Origin: Micromonospora halotolerans
Lineage (GTDB): Bacteria; Actinomycetota; Actinomycetes; Mycobacteriales; Micromonosporaceae
Assembly (NCBI RefSeq): GCF_032108445.1
Contig: NZ_CP134876.1
Span: 3,720,001-3,784,000, forward strand
Reading direction: 5' to 3'
DNA length: 64,000 bases
The position numbers were made by a program, and so were the translations under genes. Below are positions 16,850 to 25,175 of the stretch, one piece after another; positions within the stretch are counted from its first letter, which is position 1; each line of letters opens with the position of its first letter. The notes under the pieces were generated by a model that was not told the DNA's origin, did not search any database, and worked only from the letters and a program-made list of their open reading frames with translations.

Positions 16850-17515
16850 GTGCGGAACCATGGCGGGGTGGGCTCTAGCACTCCGTCGTGGATGGTCCTG
16901 GTCACTGCCGCGCTGGCCGTCGTCGGAACACTCGCGGCTGCGATCATCACGCAGATCCTCAGCGGACGGCGGGAGAGCCGCCAATGGGAGAGGCAGCGCG
17001 AGCAGGAGTTGGCCCGCTGGGAGCGGGAGCGGGCGGAGCGCCAGGAGCAGTGGGAGCGCGAGGATCATGCCCGGTGGCACCAGGAACGCCTCGCCGCCTA
17101 CACGGACCTGCTCCAGCGGTCGGAGGACTGTCGAGGGGTGATGCGTTCGGCAGTGTTCCTGCGAAAGCCAGGCTCACGGCCGATTTCTGACGAGAAGAGC
17201 AAGGCCCTGAACGAAGCCATGGCGAACTTGGGCCTGAGCCTGACGAAAGCCAGGTTGTTTGCGTCCGAGGAAACCAGGCGGAGTGCATCGAAGCTCTATC
17301 AAGAAGCAGCTGTTTGCTGGGCCATGGCGGATTCGGGAGAGCCTGCCACCGAGGAGCAATTGAACGGTCTGCGCTCCCAACTGCGTCTCACGGACGGTCT
17401 GGCCGACGACCTGTTGCAGTCAATCCGTCGTGATCTAGGCATGAAGGCCGGTCCCACGGAGGCGGAACGGCTAGCAGCCGACTCCTCAATTGATCCGGAG
17501 TCGGCTGCTGGTTGA
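16850..17515 (+). CDS. Membrane-anchored coiled-coil island protein
   Basis: A 221-aa protein from GTG 16850, preceded by GGGAGG 9 nt away. A single transmembrane helix lies at about residues 13-37 (VLVTAALAVVGTLAAAIITQIL). A highly charged coiled coil follows, rich in RE/QE/RW repeats (residues about 40-80), then a helical domain to the end. This architecture is common in actinobacterial mobile and accessory DNA, but no function is assigned. The 3' end of the gene overlaps the hairpin at 17473-17509. It is divergent from the zinc-finger-like gene at 16728. Confidence 0.65.
   Translation: MRNHGGVGSSTPSWMVLVTAALAVVGTLAAAIITQILSGRRESRQWERQREQELARWERERAERQEQWEREDHARWHQERLAAYTDLLQRSEDCRGVMRSAVFLRKPGSRPISDEKSKALNEAMANLGLSLTKARLFASEETRRSASKLYQEAAVCWAMADSGEPATEEQLNGLRSQLRLTDGLADDLLQSIRRDLGMKAGPTEAERLAADSSIDPESAAG
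17473..17509. terminator. Terminator hairpin overlapping the end of the coiled-coil gene
   Basis: A perfect 13-bp stem (AGCAGCCGACTCC / GGAGTCGGCTGCT) with an 11-nt loop lies inside the last codons of the gene ending at 17515, facing the convergent gene that ends at 17523. It is a relative of the hairpin at 15775-15813. Confidence 0.7.
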
Positions 17516-17522
17516 GCCCGGT

Positions 17523-17708
17523 CTAGCTGTTGGTGGTGTCGCCCTGCGTCATGTCGACCAGTCGGCCGCTCGACGCGTCCTGCACGAGGGTCCACAGGTT
17601 GGCGGGAGTCGCCTGCTCGTGGCAGAGCGTCTTCATCACCACTCCCATCGGGCGCTGCTTGAGGACGATCTTGTCCGGGACCAGCGCGAGGTCAGTGCGG
17701 ATTGCCAT
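17523..17708 (-). CDS. Small island protein, second gene of a two-gene operon
   Basis: A 61-aa protein that starts 3 bp after the stop of the 116-aa gene upstream, so the two are probably co-translated. It reads MAIRTDLALVPDKIVLKQ at the N terminus with no signal or membrane segment. The length and pairing recall small regulatory or accessory proteins of integrative elements, but I recognise no family. Confidence 0.55.
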   Translation of the reverse strand: MAIRTDLALVPDKIVLKQRPMGVVMKTLCHEQATPANLWTLVQDASSGRLVDMTQGDTTNS

Positions 17709-17711
17709 TGT

Positions 17712-18062
17712 TCACCGGCATGCTTCGTTGCGTCCCTTGCCGCGCAGCGCCGTCACCAGCTCGACGCGGCTCCACGTCTCCGTGGTCACTGGGACCTTCA
17801 GCGACCGGTCGTACAGCTTGGGAGCGCCCATCACTGGCTCTCCACAACCCAGGTGTCTCCCCTTGGTCAGCTCCGTGTCGATCTCCTCGCGGAACCGAGA
17901 CCAATGCGCCTTCTCGCTGGCGCTGAGCGGGGTGCCAGGGCGACCACCCGCGTACCGGCGCGCAGCCGGAGCCACCGGCTGTTGGGTCCGCCGGACGGGA
18001 GCTGTCGTAGGCGTCAGCCCCGCCTCGCGCAGGATCTGCGATGCCGCGTCATCACCGGACAT
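17712..18062 (-). CDS. Hypothetical island protein, first gene of a two-gene operon
   Basis: A 116-aa basic protein from ATG 18062, which is strongly supported by AGGAGGTGGAGAG immediately upstream. The N-terminal half is Pro/Arg-rich and probably flexible. The C-terminal half is predicted helical (LSASEKAHWSRFREEIDTEL). No DNA-binding fold is obvious. It is the gene nearest the tRNA attachment site, where an integrase or excisionase would usually be found, but it does not resemble either. Confidence 0.6.
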   Translation of the reverse strand: MSGDDAASQILREAGLTPTTAPVRRTQQPVAPAARRYAGGRPGTPLSASEKAHWSRFREEIDTELTKGRHLGCGEPVMGAPKLYDRSLKVPVTTETWSRVELVTALRGKGRNEACR

Positions 18063-18098
18063 CTCTCCACCTCCTATCGTGGGTGCGGTATCGCCCCC

Positions 18099-18141
18099 AA
18101 GATCAACTTGGCTACGACGATCCGGGGGTGTTGATCTTGAA
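18099..18141. promoter_or_regulatory. Inverted-repeat operator upstream of the island's right operon
   Basis: AAGATCAAC (18099-18107) and GTTGATCTT (18130-18138) form a perfect 9-bp inverted repeat with a 22-bp spacer, ending 37 bp before the minus-strand ATG at 18062. The outer arm extends to the 12-mer also present at 16758-16769. The rest of 18063-18358 holds no gene I can support. Confidence 0.45.
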
Positions 18142-18358
18142 TGCAGCGAGGCGGAGGAGCGCCAACCGGCGATGCCTGAGGGGCGACCCCTCATAGGTCG
18201 ACGGAGCGAGTCCGATGGGTGCAGGAGAGGCGCGCTGCAATCGGTACCCGGCAGGGGTACCGGCCTCCGCGAGCGAGGCGATGGGCTGCGACGGACGTGG
18301 ATCGGACTCTCGATCTTCACGGGGTCCGGCTGGGGAGCTGCGTCCTAGCAGGTCAAAT

Positions 18359-18404
18359 GTGGTGCGCCCGGCAGGATTCGAACCTGCGGCCTTGGGATTA
18401 GAAG
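18359..18404 (-). repeat. Right att copy within the intact tRNA-Arg
   Basis: This 46-bp segment is identical to 13566-13611. It covers the tRNA from the start of the anticodon loop to the CCA end plus one base. Strand exchange therefore probably occurred in the anticodon loop, with the incoming element restoring a functional 3' half. Confidence 0.92.
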
Positions 18405-18435
18405 TCCCCTGCTCTATCCGCTGAGCTACGGGCGC
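18360..18435 (-). tRNA. tRNA-Arg (anticodon UCU)
   Basis: A full 76-nt tRNA folds on the minus strand. It has acceptor stem GCGCCCG/CGGGCGC, D stem GCTC/GAGC, anticodon loop CTTCTAA (UCU), T stem GCAGG/CCTGC with loop TTCGAAT, discriminator A and an encoded CCA. The top pair of the anticodon stem is a G-A mismatch, present with either att copy. It is the integration target of the island to its left. Confidence 0.96.
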
Positions 18436-18601
18436 GCGTCGACGGTGTCGCGCCAAGAGGGTACCGCCGACCCCCGGCTCGCCGGGGGAACGGGTGGTCG
18501 CGGCCACGTCGCCGCTCACCGTCCCACGTCCGGCCGCGGCGGGCACCCCGGATATCCGGGTCACGGGCCACCGGCGGCGGGCGGTCCGTACCCTCGGCGT
18601 C

Positions 18602-19339
18602 GTGCTGCTCGACCAGGAAACCGAGAACGAGATCGCGTACGAGCTGTGCCAGCTCCTCGGCCGCGCCATCCTGCCCGTGAGCGGGTCGGACGGGCCCGGT
18701 GCGCCGGGTACGACCTTCGGCACCGCCTTCTTCTACAGCCAGCTGGTCGGCGCGACCGACGACGGTGAGGTGGTGCACGAGTGGCTGCTCACGGCCGCCG
18801 CGACCACCCGGACGCCGTACGGGGAGATCGGGCTGCGGCCGAGCGTCACCGAGCCGGCGGAGGCGGCCGCGGAGCCGATCGAGCTGCCCGATTTCGCCGA
18901 CCGGTGGCTGCACCTGCCGGAGCTCGGCCTGGCCGCCATGCCCACGGGCGGGCTGCACGGGCACGCCGAGGACGGGGGCTGGAGCTGGCGTACCCAGCAG
19001 GTGACCGACGCTGTCGCCGCGCCGGCCGACGCGGTCGCCCGGCTCGGCGCGGAGCCCGGCTCGGCGTTCGTGCTGGCGCTCGGCGTCGGCGACGACGGGT
19101 CGCGGCCGTTGGAGGCGGTGATCGAGCGGGTGGCCCGGGTGGGCGACGGCGTGCGGGTCACCACCGAGCTGCCGTCCGGGTACGTGGGCGCGCCCGTGTT
19201 CGGCGTCGAGGCGCTCGACGGGGAGCTCTCGCTGCGCTGCCTGGGTGTGCTCCTGCCGGCGGACGGCGGCGGCCACCCGGTCGCGACGTTCGACCGGATC
19301 CGGTCGGCGCTGGCGGCGGCGACCGCCGGCTACCGCTGA
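18602..19339 (+). CDS. Hypothetical protein
   Basis: A 245-aa soluble acidic protein with an alternating beta/alpha pattern and Gly-containing turns such as GTTFGTAFFYSQ near residue 37 and LPSGYVGAPVFGVEAL near residue 200. That pattern faintly recalls a trypsin-like fold, but I cannot identify a catalytic triad. GTG 18602 is chosen because TACCCT ends 7 nt before it; the longer in-frame start at 18494 lacks support. It starts a new transcription unit next to the tRNA. Confidence 0.6.
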   Translation: MLLDQETENEIAYELCQLLGRAILPVSGSDGPGAPGTTFGTAFFYSQLVGATDDGEVVHEWLLTAAATTRTPYGEIGLRPSVTEPAEAAAEPIELPDFADRWLHLPELGLAAMPTGGLHGHAEDGGWSWRTQQVTDAVAAPADAVARLGAEPGSAFVLALGVGDDGSRPLEAVIERVARVGDGVRVTTELPSGYVGAPVFGVEALDGELSLRCLGVLLPADGGGHPVATFDRIRSALAAATAGYR

Positions 19340-19349
19340 CCGGTCCGGC

Positions 19350-20360
19350 TCAGCCCTCGGCGGCCGCGCCGGCCGTCTCGTCGGCCGGCCGCCGCGGAGC
19401 CGGCGCGGTCGGCCCCGCGCCGAGGAAGCCCTCCGCCCAGCGACCGACCTCCGTGAAGACCTTTTCGCGTACGGCGGGACCGGACAGGGTCAGGTCGTGC
19501 AACCCGCCGTCGAAGCGGGCCAGGGTGACGTGCCGGCCGAGCCGGGGCGCCCAGCGCACCATGTGCTCCACGTCGAGCACCGCGTCGGCGAGGGTGGCTG
19601 ACTCGTGCCACTTCGTGCCCCGGTAGCTGCGGGTGGAGCAGGCCAGCAGCACCGGCACCGGGATGTCCAGGCCGGCCCGGAGCTGGCGTTGACCGGCGCG
19701 GATCGCGTTGATCCAGCCGGCCCGCACCGGGAACCCGGCGAGCGGCTTCCACGCCAGGTCGTAACGCCACTCGCCGCGGTGGTCGGCGTGCAGGCTCTCG
19801 CCGTACACGGTGCCCAGCCCGAACGGGAGGATGCGCTGTGGCGCCCGGCGGCCCAGCCGGGAGACGGCGGCCGCGAGGGGTCGACGGACCAGCCAGGGCG
19901 CGTTGATGTCGAAGAAGGGGCTGTTCAGGACGATCCCGTCGACCAGGCCGGCCTCGCGGCGGGCGTGCGCCCAGAGCGAGATGATCAGGCCGCCGGTGGA
20001 GTGGCCCATGGCGAGCAGGTTGTCGTGGCCCTCGTCCTCGCGGATGATCTTCGCGGCGGCGTCCAGCTCCGCGAAGTAGTCGCTCAGGTCGCGGCAGAAG
20101 TTCGGGGTCTGGTGCGGTTGCAGGCTGCGGCCGTACTTGCGCAGGTCCAGCGCGTAGAAGTCCCAGCCGCGCTCGGCGAAGAAGTCGGCGACGTGGGTCT
20201 GGAAGAAGTAGTCGACGAAGCCGTGCACGTAGAGGACGGCCCGGCCGGTGGGGCGCTCCGCCCGCCGGCGGACCAGGGTCGCGACGACCGGTCCCTCGTC
20301 GTCGGTGCCCAGGTCGATCGTCTGCCGCTCGTACGGCGGTCCCAGCACGTCGGGTTCCAC
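19350..20360 (-). CDS. Alpha/beta hydrolase, monoacylglycerol lipase-like
   Basis: A 336-aa serine hydrolase of the lysophospholipase/monoacylglycerol lipase group. It shows VLYVHGFVDYFFQ (oxyanion region), LDLRKYGRS, the nucleophile elbow AMGHSTGGLIISLW near residue 120 and the late His in FDGGLHDLTLSG near 300. ATVAD-type acidic residues lie between them. There is no signal peptide, so it probably acts on lipids or esters at the inner membrane face. GTG 20360 has TACCGT 7 nt upstream. The C-terminal 30 residues are Ala/Pro-rich and variable. Confidence 0.85.
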   Translation of the reverse strand: MEPDVLGPPYERQTIDLGTDDEGPVVATLVRRRAERPTGRAVLYVHGFVDYFFQTHVADFFAERGWDFYALDLRKYGRSLQPHQTPNFCRDLSDYFAELDAAAKIIREDEGHDNLLAMGHSTGGLIISLWAHARREAGLVDGIVLNSPFFDINAPWLVRRPLAAAVSRLGRRAPQRILPFGLGTVYGESLHADHRGEWRYDLAWKPLAGFPVRAGWINAIRAGQRQLRAGLDIPVPVLLACSTRSYRGTKWHESATLADAVLDVEHMVRWAPRLGRHVTLARFDGGLHDLTLSGPAVREKVFTEVGRWAEGFLGAGPTAPAPRRPADETAGAAAEG

Positions 20361-20448
20361 GACCGCGACGGTACGCCGCCGAGCTACCCGGCGGTAGCCC
20401 CCGCCCCCGCCCGCCGGCACCGGGTGCGGACGGGGGTGGGGGTAGGCC

Positions 20449-20859
20449 TCAGGCGGTCTCCGCGTCGGCCCGCTCGGCGGCCTGCGCGGGGACGCCCTCG
20501 GGCTGGTCCGTCTCGCGCAGGTGCTTGTTGTGGCGCGGCTCCTGCCGGGTCTTCGCGTCGTTGAGCCGGCGGCGCAGGTCGTCCCGGACGTCGTTGAGCG
20601 CGGCGTGCAGGTCCTCCTCGGCGGAGGTGGTGACGATCTTCTGCCGGCCCGCGACCCAGCACTCCAGGGTGACCTTCTGGCCCCGGGCGTTCCGGTCCTT
20701 GACCGACACCTCCAGTTCGGTGGCATCGGCGTGGAACCCGGCGAGCCGGGCGTCGAGGGTCGCGAACTGCTCCGCGATCCAGTTGCGGTCGCCCTGGGAG
20801 AATCCGGCGCCCACCCGCAGGCACTCGGCCACGGTCGCGGGGTTCGCCACGGCGCTCAT
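20449..20859 (-). CDS. HPF/RaiA-domain ribosome-associated protein
   Basis: A 136-aa protein with a single sigma-54-modulation/HPF-like domain: an N-terminal helix (GDRNWIAEQFATLDARL), beta strands (ATELEVSVKD, QKVTLECWVAGRQKIVTTS) and DLHAALNDVRDDLRRRLNDAKTR. Family members dock at the 30S decoding site and help ribosome hibernation. It lacks the C-terminal dimerisation domain of long HPF. The ATG at 20859 begins the conserved part; an in-frame ATG at 20931 would add 24 residues. The 277 bp to ssb hold a TACCC/GGGTA inverted repeat at 20925-20939 and little else. Confidence 0.8.
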   Translation of the reverse strand: MSAVANPATVAECLRVGAGFSQGDRNWIAEQFATLDARLAGFHADATELEVSVKDRNARGQKVTLECWVAGRQKIVTTSAEEDLHAALNDVRDDLRRRLNDAKTRQEPRHNKHLRETDQPEGVPAQAAERADAETA

Positions 20860-21137
20860 CGCCGGGCCTCGCAGACGTCTCGGAGAAGCATCGGCGCTCC
20901 CTTTCTCTCGGTTGATCAAGTTCATACCCAATCCGGGTAGGTCCGGAACCCGGCCTGCTGATCATGTGCTTCCGCAGGTCAGGGCCACCGGGCCACCGGT
21001 CCTAGCAGACCGGGACCTTGATCAGGTGGTTGTCCACAGCCGGCCCGGTCGTCCACAGCCCGGCCGGGGACGGCTGGCTCCCGGGCGCTCGCCGGCGGAG
21101 GCTCGGCCCCACAAGCCGAGTTCCCCTGGGAGGGGCG

Positions 21138-21944
21138 ATGTTCGATACGTACGTCACGATCGTCGGCAACGTGCTGACCGCGCCGGAGTGGCGCCGGACC
21201 ACCCAGAGCAACACCCTGGTGGCCAACTTCAAGGTCGCGTCGACCGCCCGCCGCCTCGACCGGGAGAGCGGCCGCTGGGTCGACGGCAACAGCCTCCGGG
21301 TGCGGGTGAACTGCTGGCGGAAGCTGGCCGAGGGGGTGGCCGCCTCGGTGGCGGTCGGCGACCCCGTGGTGGTGGCGGGCCGCCTCTACACCCGCGACTG
21401 GACCGACGACGCCGGCAACCACCGCACCCTCTACGAGCTGGAGGCCGTCGCCGTGGGCCACGACCTGTCCCGGGGCCGCGCCCGGTTCCTCCGCAACCGG
21501 CCGAGCATGACGACCAGCACCGTCGAGGACACCGAGACGGAGAGCCGGGTGCACGGTGAGGCCACCGAGCCGGTGCCGGTCGCGCAGGCCCCGGCGTCGC
21601 TCGACGACCGGCCGTTCGACGACGAGTTCCCGCCGCCCGAGTTCAGCGTTTCCCGCGTCGGCCTCTCCGCCCGGGCGGACGCGGCGGCCGGCGACCTCGA
21701 CGAGCTGGCCGACCCGTTCGACGAGCGGCCCGACGGCCGCGCCGCCGAGCCGGACGAGCTGGGCGCCGACCCGGACGAGCTGGCCGCCGAGCCGGACGGC
21801 GACGAGCTGGGCGCGGAGCCGGTCCCCGGGACGCGGGGCGCCGAGCCGGCCGCCGGCGAGCCGGATCCGGCCGGTGCGAGTGCGGGAGTCACCGGGACCG
21901 GCCGTGGCCGGCGGGGCCGGGGGCGGACCCCGGTGCCCGCCTGA
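21138..21944 (+). CDS. ssb: Single-stranded DNA-binding protein (paralogue with long acidic tail)
   Basis: A 268-aa SSB. The OB fold occupies about residues 1-125: FDTYVTIVGNVLTAPEWRRT, LVANFKVASTAR, LRVRVNCWRKLAEGVAAS, GDPVVVAGRLYTRDW. The remaining 140 residues are disordered, very acidic and repetitive (several DEL/AEPD units), ending in a basic GRGRRGRGR stretch and TPVPA. The canonical C-terminal acidic tip (DDxPF), which recruits repair and replication proteins, is absent. There is no rpsF/rpsR context, so this is a second, non-housekeeping SSB. ATG 21138 has GGGAGGGG upstream. Confidence 0.9.
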   Translation: MFDTYVTIVGNVLTAPEWRRTTQSNTLVANFKVASTARRLDRESGRWVDGNSLRVRVNCWRKLAEGVAASVAVGDPVVVAGRLYTRDWTDDAGNHRTLYELEAVAVGHDLSRGRARFLRNRPSMTTSTVEDTETESRVHGEATEPVPVAQAPASLDDRPFDDEFPPPEFSVSRVGLSARADAAAGDLDELADPFDERPDGRAAEPDELGADPDELAAEPDGDELGAEPVPGTRGAEPAAGEPDPAGASAGVTGTGRGRRGRGRTPVPA

Positions 21945-22038
21945 GCAGCTCCGGATCGTGCGACGGGGGAGCGGGGTGGCGACGCCGGCGTGGCCACCCC
22001 GCCGTACGACTAGGCTGGCCGGCCGGAGGTGGTGACGG

Positions 22039-23070
22039 GTGCGGCAGGCGACCGCCATGGCGAACGCGGCGGGACTGGTGGCGGGCTACGCCCTGGACTC
22101 GCTGCTCGGCGATCCCCGACGGTGGCACCCGGTGGCCGGCTTCGGCCGGGCGGCCGGCGCCCTGGAGCGACGGATCTACCGACCTGAGCGATCGGCCGGC
22201 GCGGCGTTCACCGCGCTCGCGGTCGGCGCGCCGGTGCTGCTCGGGGCGGCTGCCGGCCTCGCCACCCGGCGGCACCCGGTGGCCCGGGCCGCGCTGGTGG
22301 CCGCCGGGACCTGGACGGTGCTGGGCGGGCGCACCCTGCGGCACGAGTCGCGGCTCATGGCGCGGGCGCTGCAGGCGGATGACCTGCCCGCCGCCCGCGG
22401 CCGGCTCAACCATCTCTGCGGGCGGGACCCGTCGGCGCTGGACGAGCCGGAGCTGGCCCGGGCCACCGTCGAGTCGGTCGCCGAGAACACCTCCGACGCC
22501 GTGGTCGCCCCGCTGGTCTGGGGCGCCGTCGCCGGGCTGCCCGGCCTGCTCGGCTACCGGGCGGCGAACACCCTCGACGCCATGGTCGGCCACCGCTCAC
22601 CCCGCTACGCCCGCTTCGGCACCCCGGCCGCCCGCCTCGACGACCTGCTCAACCTGGTCCCCGCCCGGCTGACCGGGCTGCTCACCGTCGCCGTGGCGCC
22701 GACCGCGCACGGGGACCGCGCCACCGCGTGGCGGGTCTGGCGACGGGACCGCAACGAACACCCGAGCCCCAACGCGGGCCAGTGCGAGGCGGCCATGGCC
22801 GGGGCGCTCGGCGTCCGGCTGGGCGGGCGCAACGTCTACTTCGGACGCGAGGAGACCCGGCCGTTCCTCGGTGACGGGCCCCGGCCCGAGGCGCGGCACC
22901 TGAAGCGGGCCGCCCGGATCTCCGGCGCGGTCGGCCTGGCCGCGCTCGGCCTCGCGGCGGCGTACCCGGTGACGGTCGGTCGCCTCGTCGGCGCGACCGG
23001 CCGCGCCGCGCTGCGCGCCCTCGCCGGGACGCGACCGGGGAGCGGGCGAGCGGCGGGGAGCGGGCGATGA
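22039..23070 (+). CDS. cobD: Adenosylcobinamide-phosphate synthase CobD/CbiB
   Basis: An integral membrane enzyme of 343 aa that joins an aminopropanol arm to adenosylcobyric acid. Family blocks are clear: [18 protein letters not shown] at the N terminus, [19 protein letters not shown], the [12 protein letters not shown] block, and [22 protein letters not shown]. Several hydrophobic segments are spread through the chain. GTG 22039 has GGAGGTGGT upstream; an in-frame ATG at 22057 is the alternative. Its stop overlaps cobQ by 4 bp (ATGA), so the two are coupled. Confidence 0.95.
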   Translation: MRQATAMANAAGLVAGYALDSLLGDPRRWHPVAGFGRAAGALERRIYRPERSAGAAFTALAVGAPVLLGAAAGLATRRHPVARAALVAAGTWTVLGGRTLRHESRLMARALQADDLPAARGRLNHLCGRDPSALDEPELARATVESVAENTSDAVVAPLVWGAVAGLPGLLGYRAANTLDAMVGHRSPRYARFGTPAARLDDLLNLVPARLTGLLTVAVAPTAHGDRATAWRVWRRDRNEHPSPNAGQCEAAMAGALGVRLGGRNVYFGREETRPFLGDGPRPEARHLKRAARISGAVGLAALGLAAAYPVTVGRLVGATGRAALRALAGTRPGSGRAAGSGR

Positions 23071-24608
23071 GCGGCGGGCTGCTGGTCGCCGGGACCACCT
23101 CCGACGCCGGCAAGAGCGTGCTCACCGCCGGCATCTGCCGCTGGCTGCGCCGCCGGGGTGTGTCGGTCGCCCCGTTCAAGGCGCAGAACATGTCCAACAA
23201 CTCGGCCGTGGTGGTCGGGCCGGACGGGCGCGGCGGGGAGATCGGCCGCGCCCAGGCCATGCAGGCCGCCGCCTGCGGGCTCGCGCCGGACCTGCGCTTC
23301 AATCCGGTGCTGCTGAAGCCGGGCAGCGACCACGCCAGCCAGGTGGTGCTGCTCGGCGAGGCGGTCGACACGGTCACCGCCGGCAACTACCGAAAGCTGC
23401 GTCCCCGGCTCGCCGAGACCGCGTACGCGGCCCTGGCCGAGCTGCGGGCCGAATACGACGTGGTGATCTGCGAGGGCGCGGGCAGCCCGGCCGAGATCAA
23501 CCTACGGGCCGGCGACTACGTCAACATGGGGCTGGCCCGGCACGCCGGCCTGCCGGCCGTCGTGGTCGGCGACATCGACCGTGGCGGCGTGTTCGCCTCG
23601 ATGTTCGGCACGGTCGCGCTGCTCGACCCGGCCGACCAGGCCCTCGTGGCCGGCTTCGTGATCAACAAGTTCCGGGGCGACCTCGGGCTGCTCCGGCCGG
23701 GGCTGGACATGCTGCACCGGGTCACCGGCCGCCCCACCCTCGGCGTGCTGCCCTGGGCGCTCGACCTCTGGCTCGACGCGGAGGACTCGCTCGCGTACGG
23801 GCGGGTGCTCGGCCGGCCGGCGGCCCCCCGGGGCACCGAATGGCTCGACGTGGCGGTGGTCCGGCTGCCCCGGATCAGCAACGCCACCGACGTGGAGGCG
23901 CTGGCCACCGAGCCGGGCGTCCGGGTGCGGCTCACCATCGAGCCGGCCGAGCTGGCCGCCGCCGACCTGGTGGTCCTGCCCGGTTCCAAGTCGACCGTGG
24001 CGGACCTGGCCTGGCTGCGGGAGACCGGCCTGGCCGACGCCGTCCTGGCGCACGCCGCCGCGGGCCGGCCGCTGCTCGGCATCTGCGGCGGCTTCCAGAT
24101 GCTGTCCCGGGCCATCCACGACCCGGTGGAGAGCCGCCAGGGCAGCGTGCCCGGCCTGGGGCTGCTCCCCGTCGAGATCACCTTCGACCCGCGCAAGACG
24201 GTCCGGCGTGCCGCCGGCACCGCCGCCGGGGACGTGCCGGTCCACGGCTACGAGATCCACCACGGCCAGGTCTCGGCCGCCGACCCGGGCCTGCCGCCGC
24301 TGCTCCGCTACGCCGACGGCGGCGGCGAGGGAGCGCGGCTGGGTCCGGTCCACGGCACCCACTGGCACGGCGCCTTCGAGTCCGACGCCTTCCGGCGCCG
24401 ATTCCTCACCGAGGTCGCCGCGCTGGCCGGGCGGACCGGGTTCAAGGTCGCACCGGACACCTCGTTCGCCGCCGCCCGGGAGCGGACCCTGGACCTGCTC
24501 GGCGACCTCGTCGAGGAGCACCTCGACACCGACGCGCTGTGGCGGCTGATCGAGTCCGGCCCGCCCGCGGACCTGCCTTTCATCCCACCCGGCGCGCCGA
24601 CGGCGTGA
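23067..24608 (+). CDS. cobQ: Cobyric acid synthase CobQ
   Basis: A glutamine-dependent amidase of 513 aa that amidates four side chains of adenosylcobyrinate a,c-diamide. The N-terminal ATPase domain begins [16 protein letters not shown] (P-loop) with [12 protein letters not shown] and [14 protein letters not shown]. The C-terminal class I glutaminase domain has the nucleophile Cys in [11 protein letters not shown] and the His in [11 protein letters not shown]. Both domains look intact. It is coupled to cobD by a 4-bp overlap. The product feeds CobD, matching the gene order. Confidence 0.96.
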   Translation: MSGGLLVAGTTSDAGKSVLTAGICRWLRRRGVSVAPFKAQNMSNNSAVVVGPDGRGGEIGRAQAMQAAACGLAPDLRFNPVLLKPGSDHASQVVLLGEAVDTVTAGNYRKLRPRLAETAYAALAELRAEYDVVICEGAGSPAEINLRAGDYVNMGLARHAGLPAVVVGDIDRGGVFASMFGTVALLDPADQALVAGFVINKFRGDLGLLRPGLDMLHRVTGRPTLGVLPWALDLWLDAEDSLAYGRVLGRPAAPRGTEWLDVAVVRLPRISNATDVEALATEPGVRVRLTIEPAELAAADLVVLPGSKSTVADLAWLRETGLADAVLAHAAAGRPLLGICGGFQMLSRAIHDPVESRQGSVPGLGLLPVEITFDPRKTVRRAAGTAAGDVPVHGYEIHHGQVSAADPGLPPLLRYADGGGEGARLGPVHGTHWHGAFESDAFRRRFLTEVAALAGRTGFKVAPDTSFAAARERTLDLLGDLVEEHLDTDALWRLIESGPPADLPFIPPGAPTA

Positions 24609-24663
24609 CCGGGCCCGAGGCGTCGACGGCCTGAGCCAACCCGCGCGCCGACCGGCGGAGGGG

Positions 24664-25080
24664 TCAGTAGCGGACGTCGGCGGGTCGGTCGGACATCGGC
24701 AGGCCCGCCTCCCGCCAGCCCTGCACGCCGCCGATCATGTCGGTGGCGTGGCGCAGGCCGAGCGCCTGGAGGCCGGCGGCCGCCAGGCTGGAGCTGTAGC
24801 CCTGCCGGCACACCAGCACGATCTGCCGGTCGTAGCTGGTCGACTCGGGGATGCGCCAGGCGCTCGCCGGATCCAGCCGCCACTCCAGCACGGTCCGGTC
24901 GATGACGATCGCCCCGGGCAGCTCGCCCTGCTCGCGGCGCTGCGCCTCGGTGCGCGTGTCGACCAGCAGCGCCCCGGCGCGGACCGCTTCGACGGCGTCG
25001 TGCGGGGTGAGCCGGCGGAGGCCGGCCCGAGCCTGTTCGAGGAGGGCGTCGACGCCCGGACTCATCACGTCATGGAGCAC
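24664..25080 (-). CDS. Rhodanese-like domain protein
   Basis: A single-domain rhodanese of 138 aa. It has ALLVDTRTEAQRREQGELPGAIVIDRTVLEWRLD and the active-site loop VCRQGYSSSLAA, with the catalytic Cys near residue 91. IGGVQGWREAGLP closes the domain. It probably carries sulfane sulfur in the cytoplasm. ATG 25080 is favoured by GGGAGG 6 nt upstream; a later in-frame ATG lies at 25065. It is divergent from the kinase at 25176. Confidence 0.9.
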   Translation of the reverse strand: MLHDVMSPGVDALLEQARAGLRRLTPHDAVEAVRAGALLVDTRTEAQRREQGELPGAIVIDRTVLEWRLDPASAWRIPESTSYDRQIVLVCRQGYSSSLAAAGLQALGLRHATDMIGGVQGWREAGLPMSDRPADVRY

Positions 25081-25175
25081 CTCCCGATGATGCCCACGGC
25101 CGGGCGGGCCCGCCCGGTGAACGGCCTGCTGGTGCCGCAGGATCCAGCGGACGGGGGACGGCTAACGTCGGCCGG

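Larger units (their letters stand above)
13566..18404. mobile_element. Integrated island at tRNA-Arg(UCU), no recognisable integrase
   Basis: About 4.8 kb lies between two perfect 46-bp direct repeats, each the 3' part of tRNA-Arg. The intact tRNA is at the right end, and the displaced 3' half (with CCA) marks the left end. This is the classic footprint of tyrosine-recombinase integration with crossover in the anticodon loop. Inside are seven predicted genes and AT-richer promoter regions, but no integrase, excisionase, replication protein or DNA translocase that I can recognise. A 7-bp inverted repeat (TTTGCAG at 13677, CTGCAAA at 13707) near the left end could be an arm-type site. I read it as a remnant or a trans-mobilised satellite. 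Confidence 0.85.

Noticed and set aside
20911..20940. TACCC/GGGTA inverted repeat upstream of the HPF-like gene as an operator
   Set aside because: Only five base pairs with a 5-bp spacer in GC-rich DNA; too likely by chance to call on its own.
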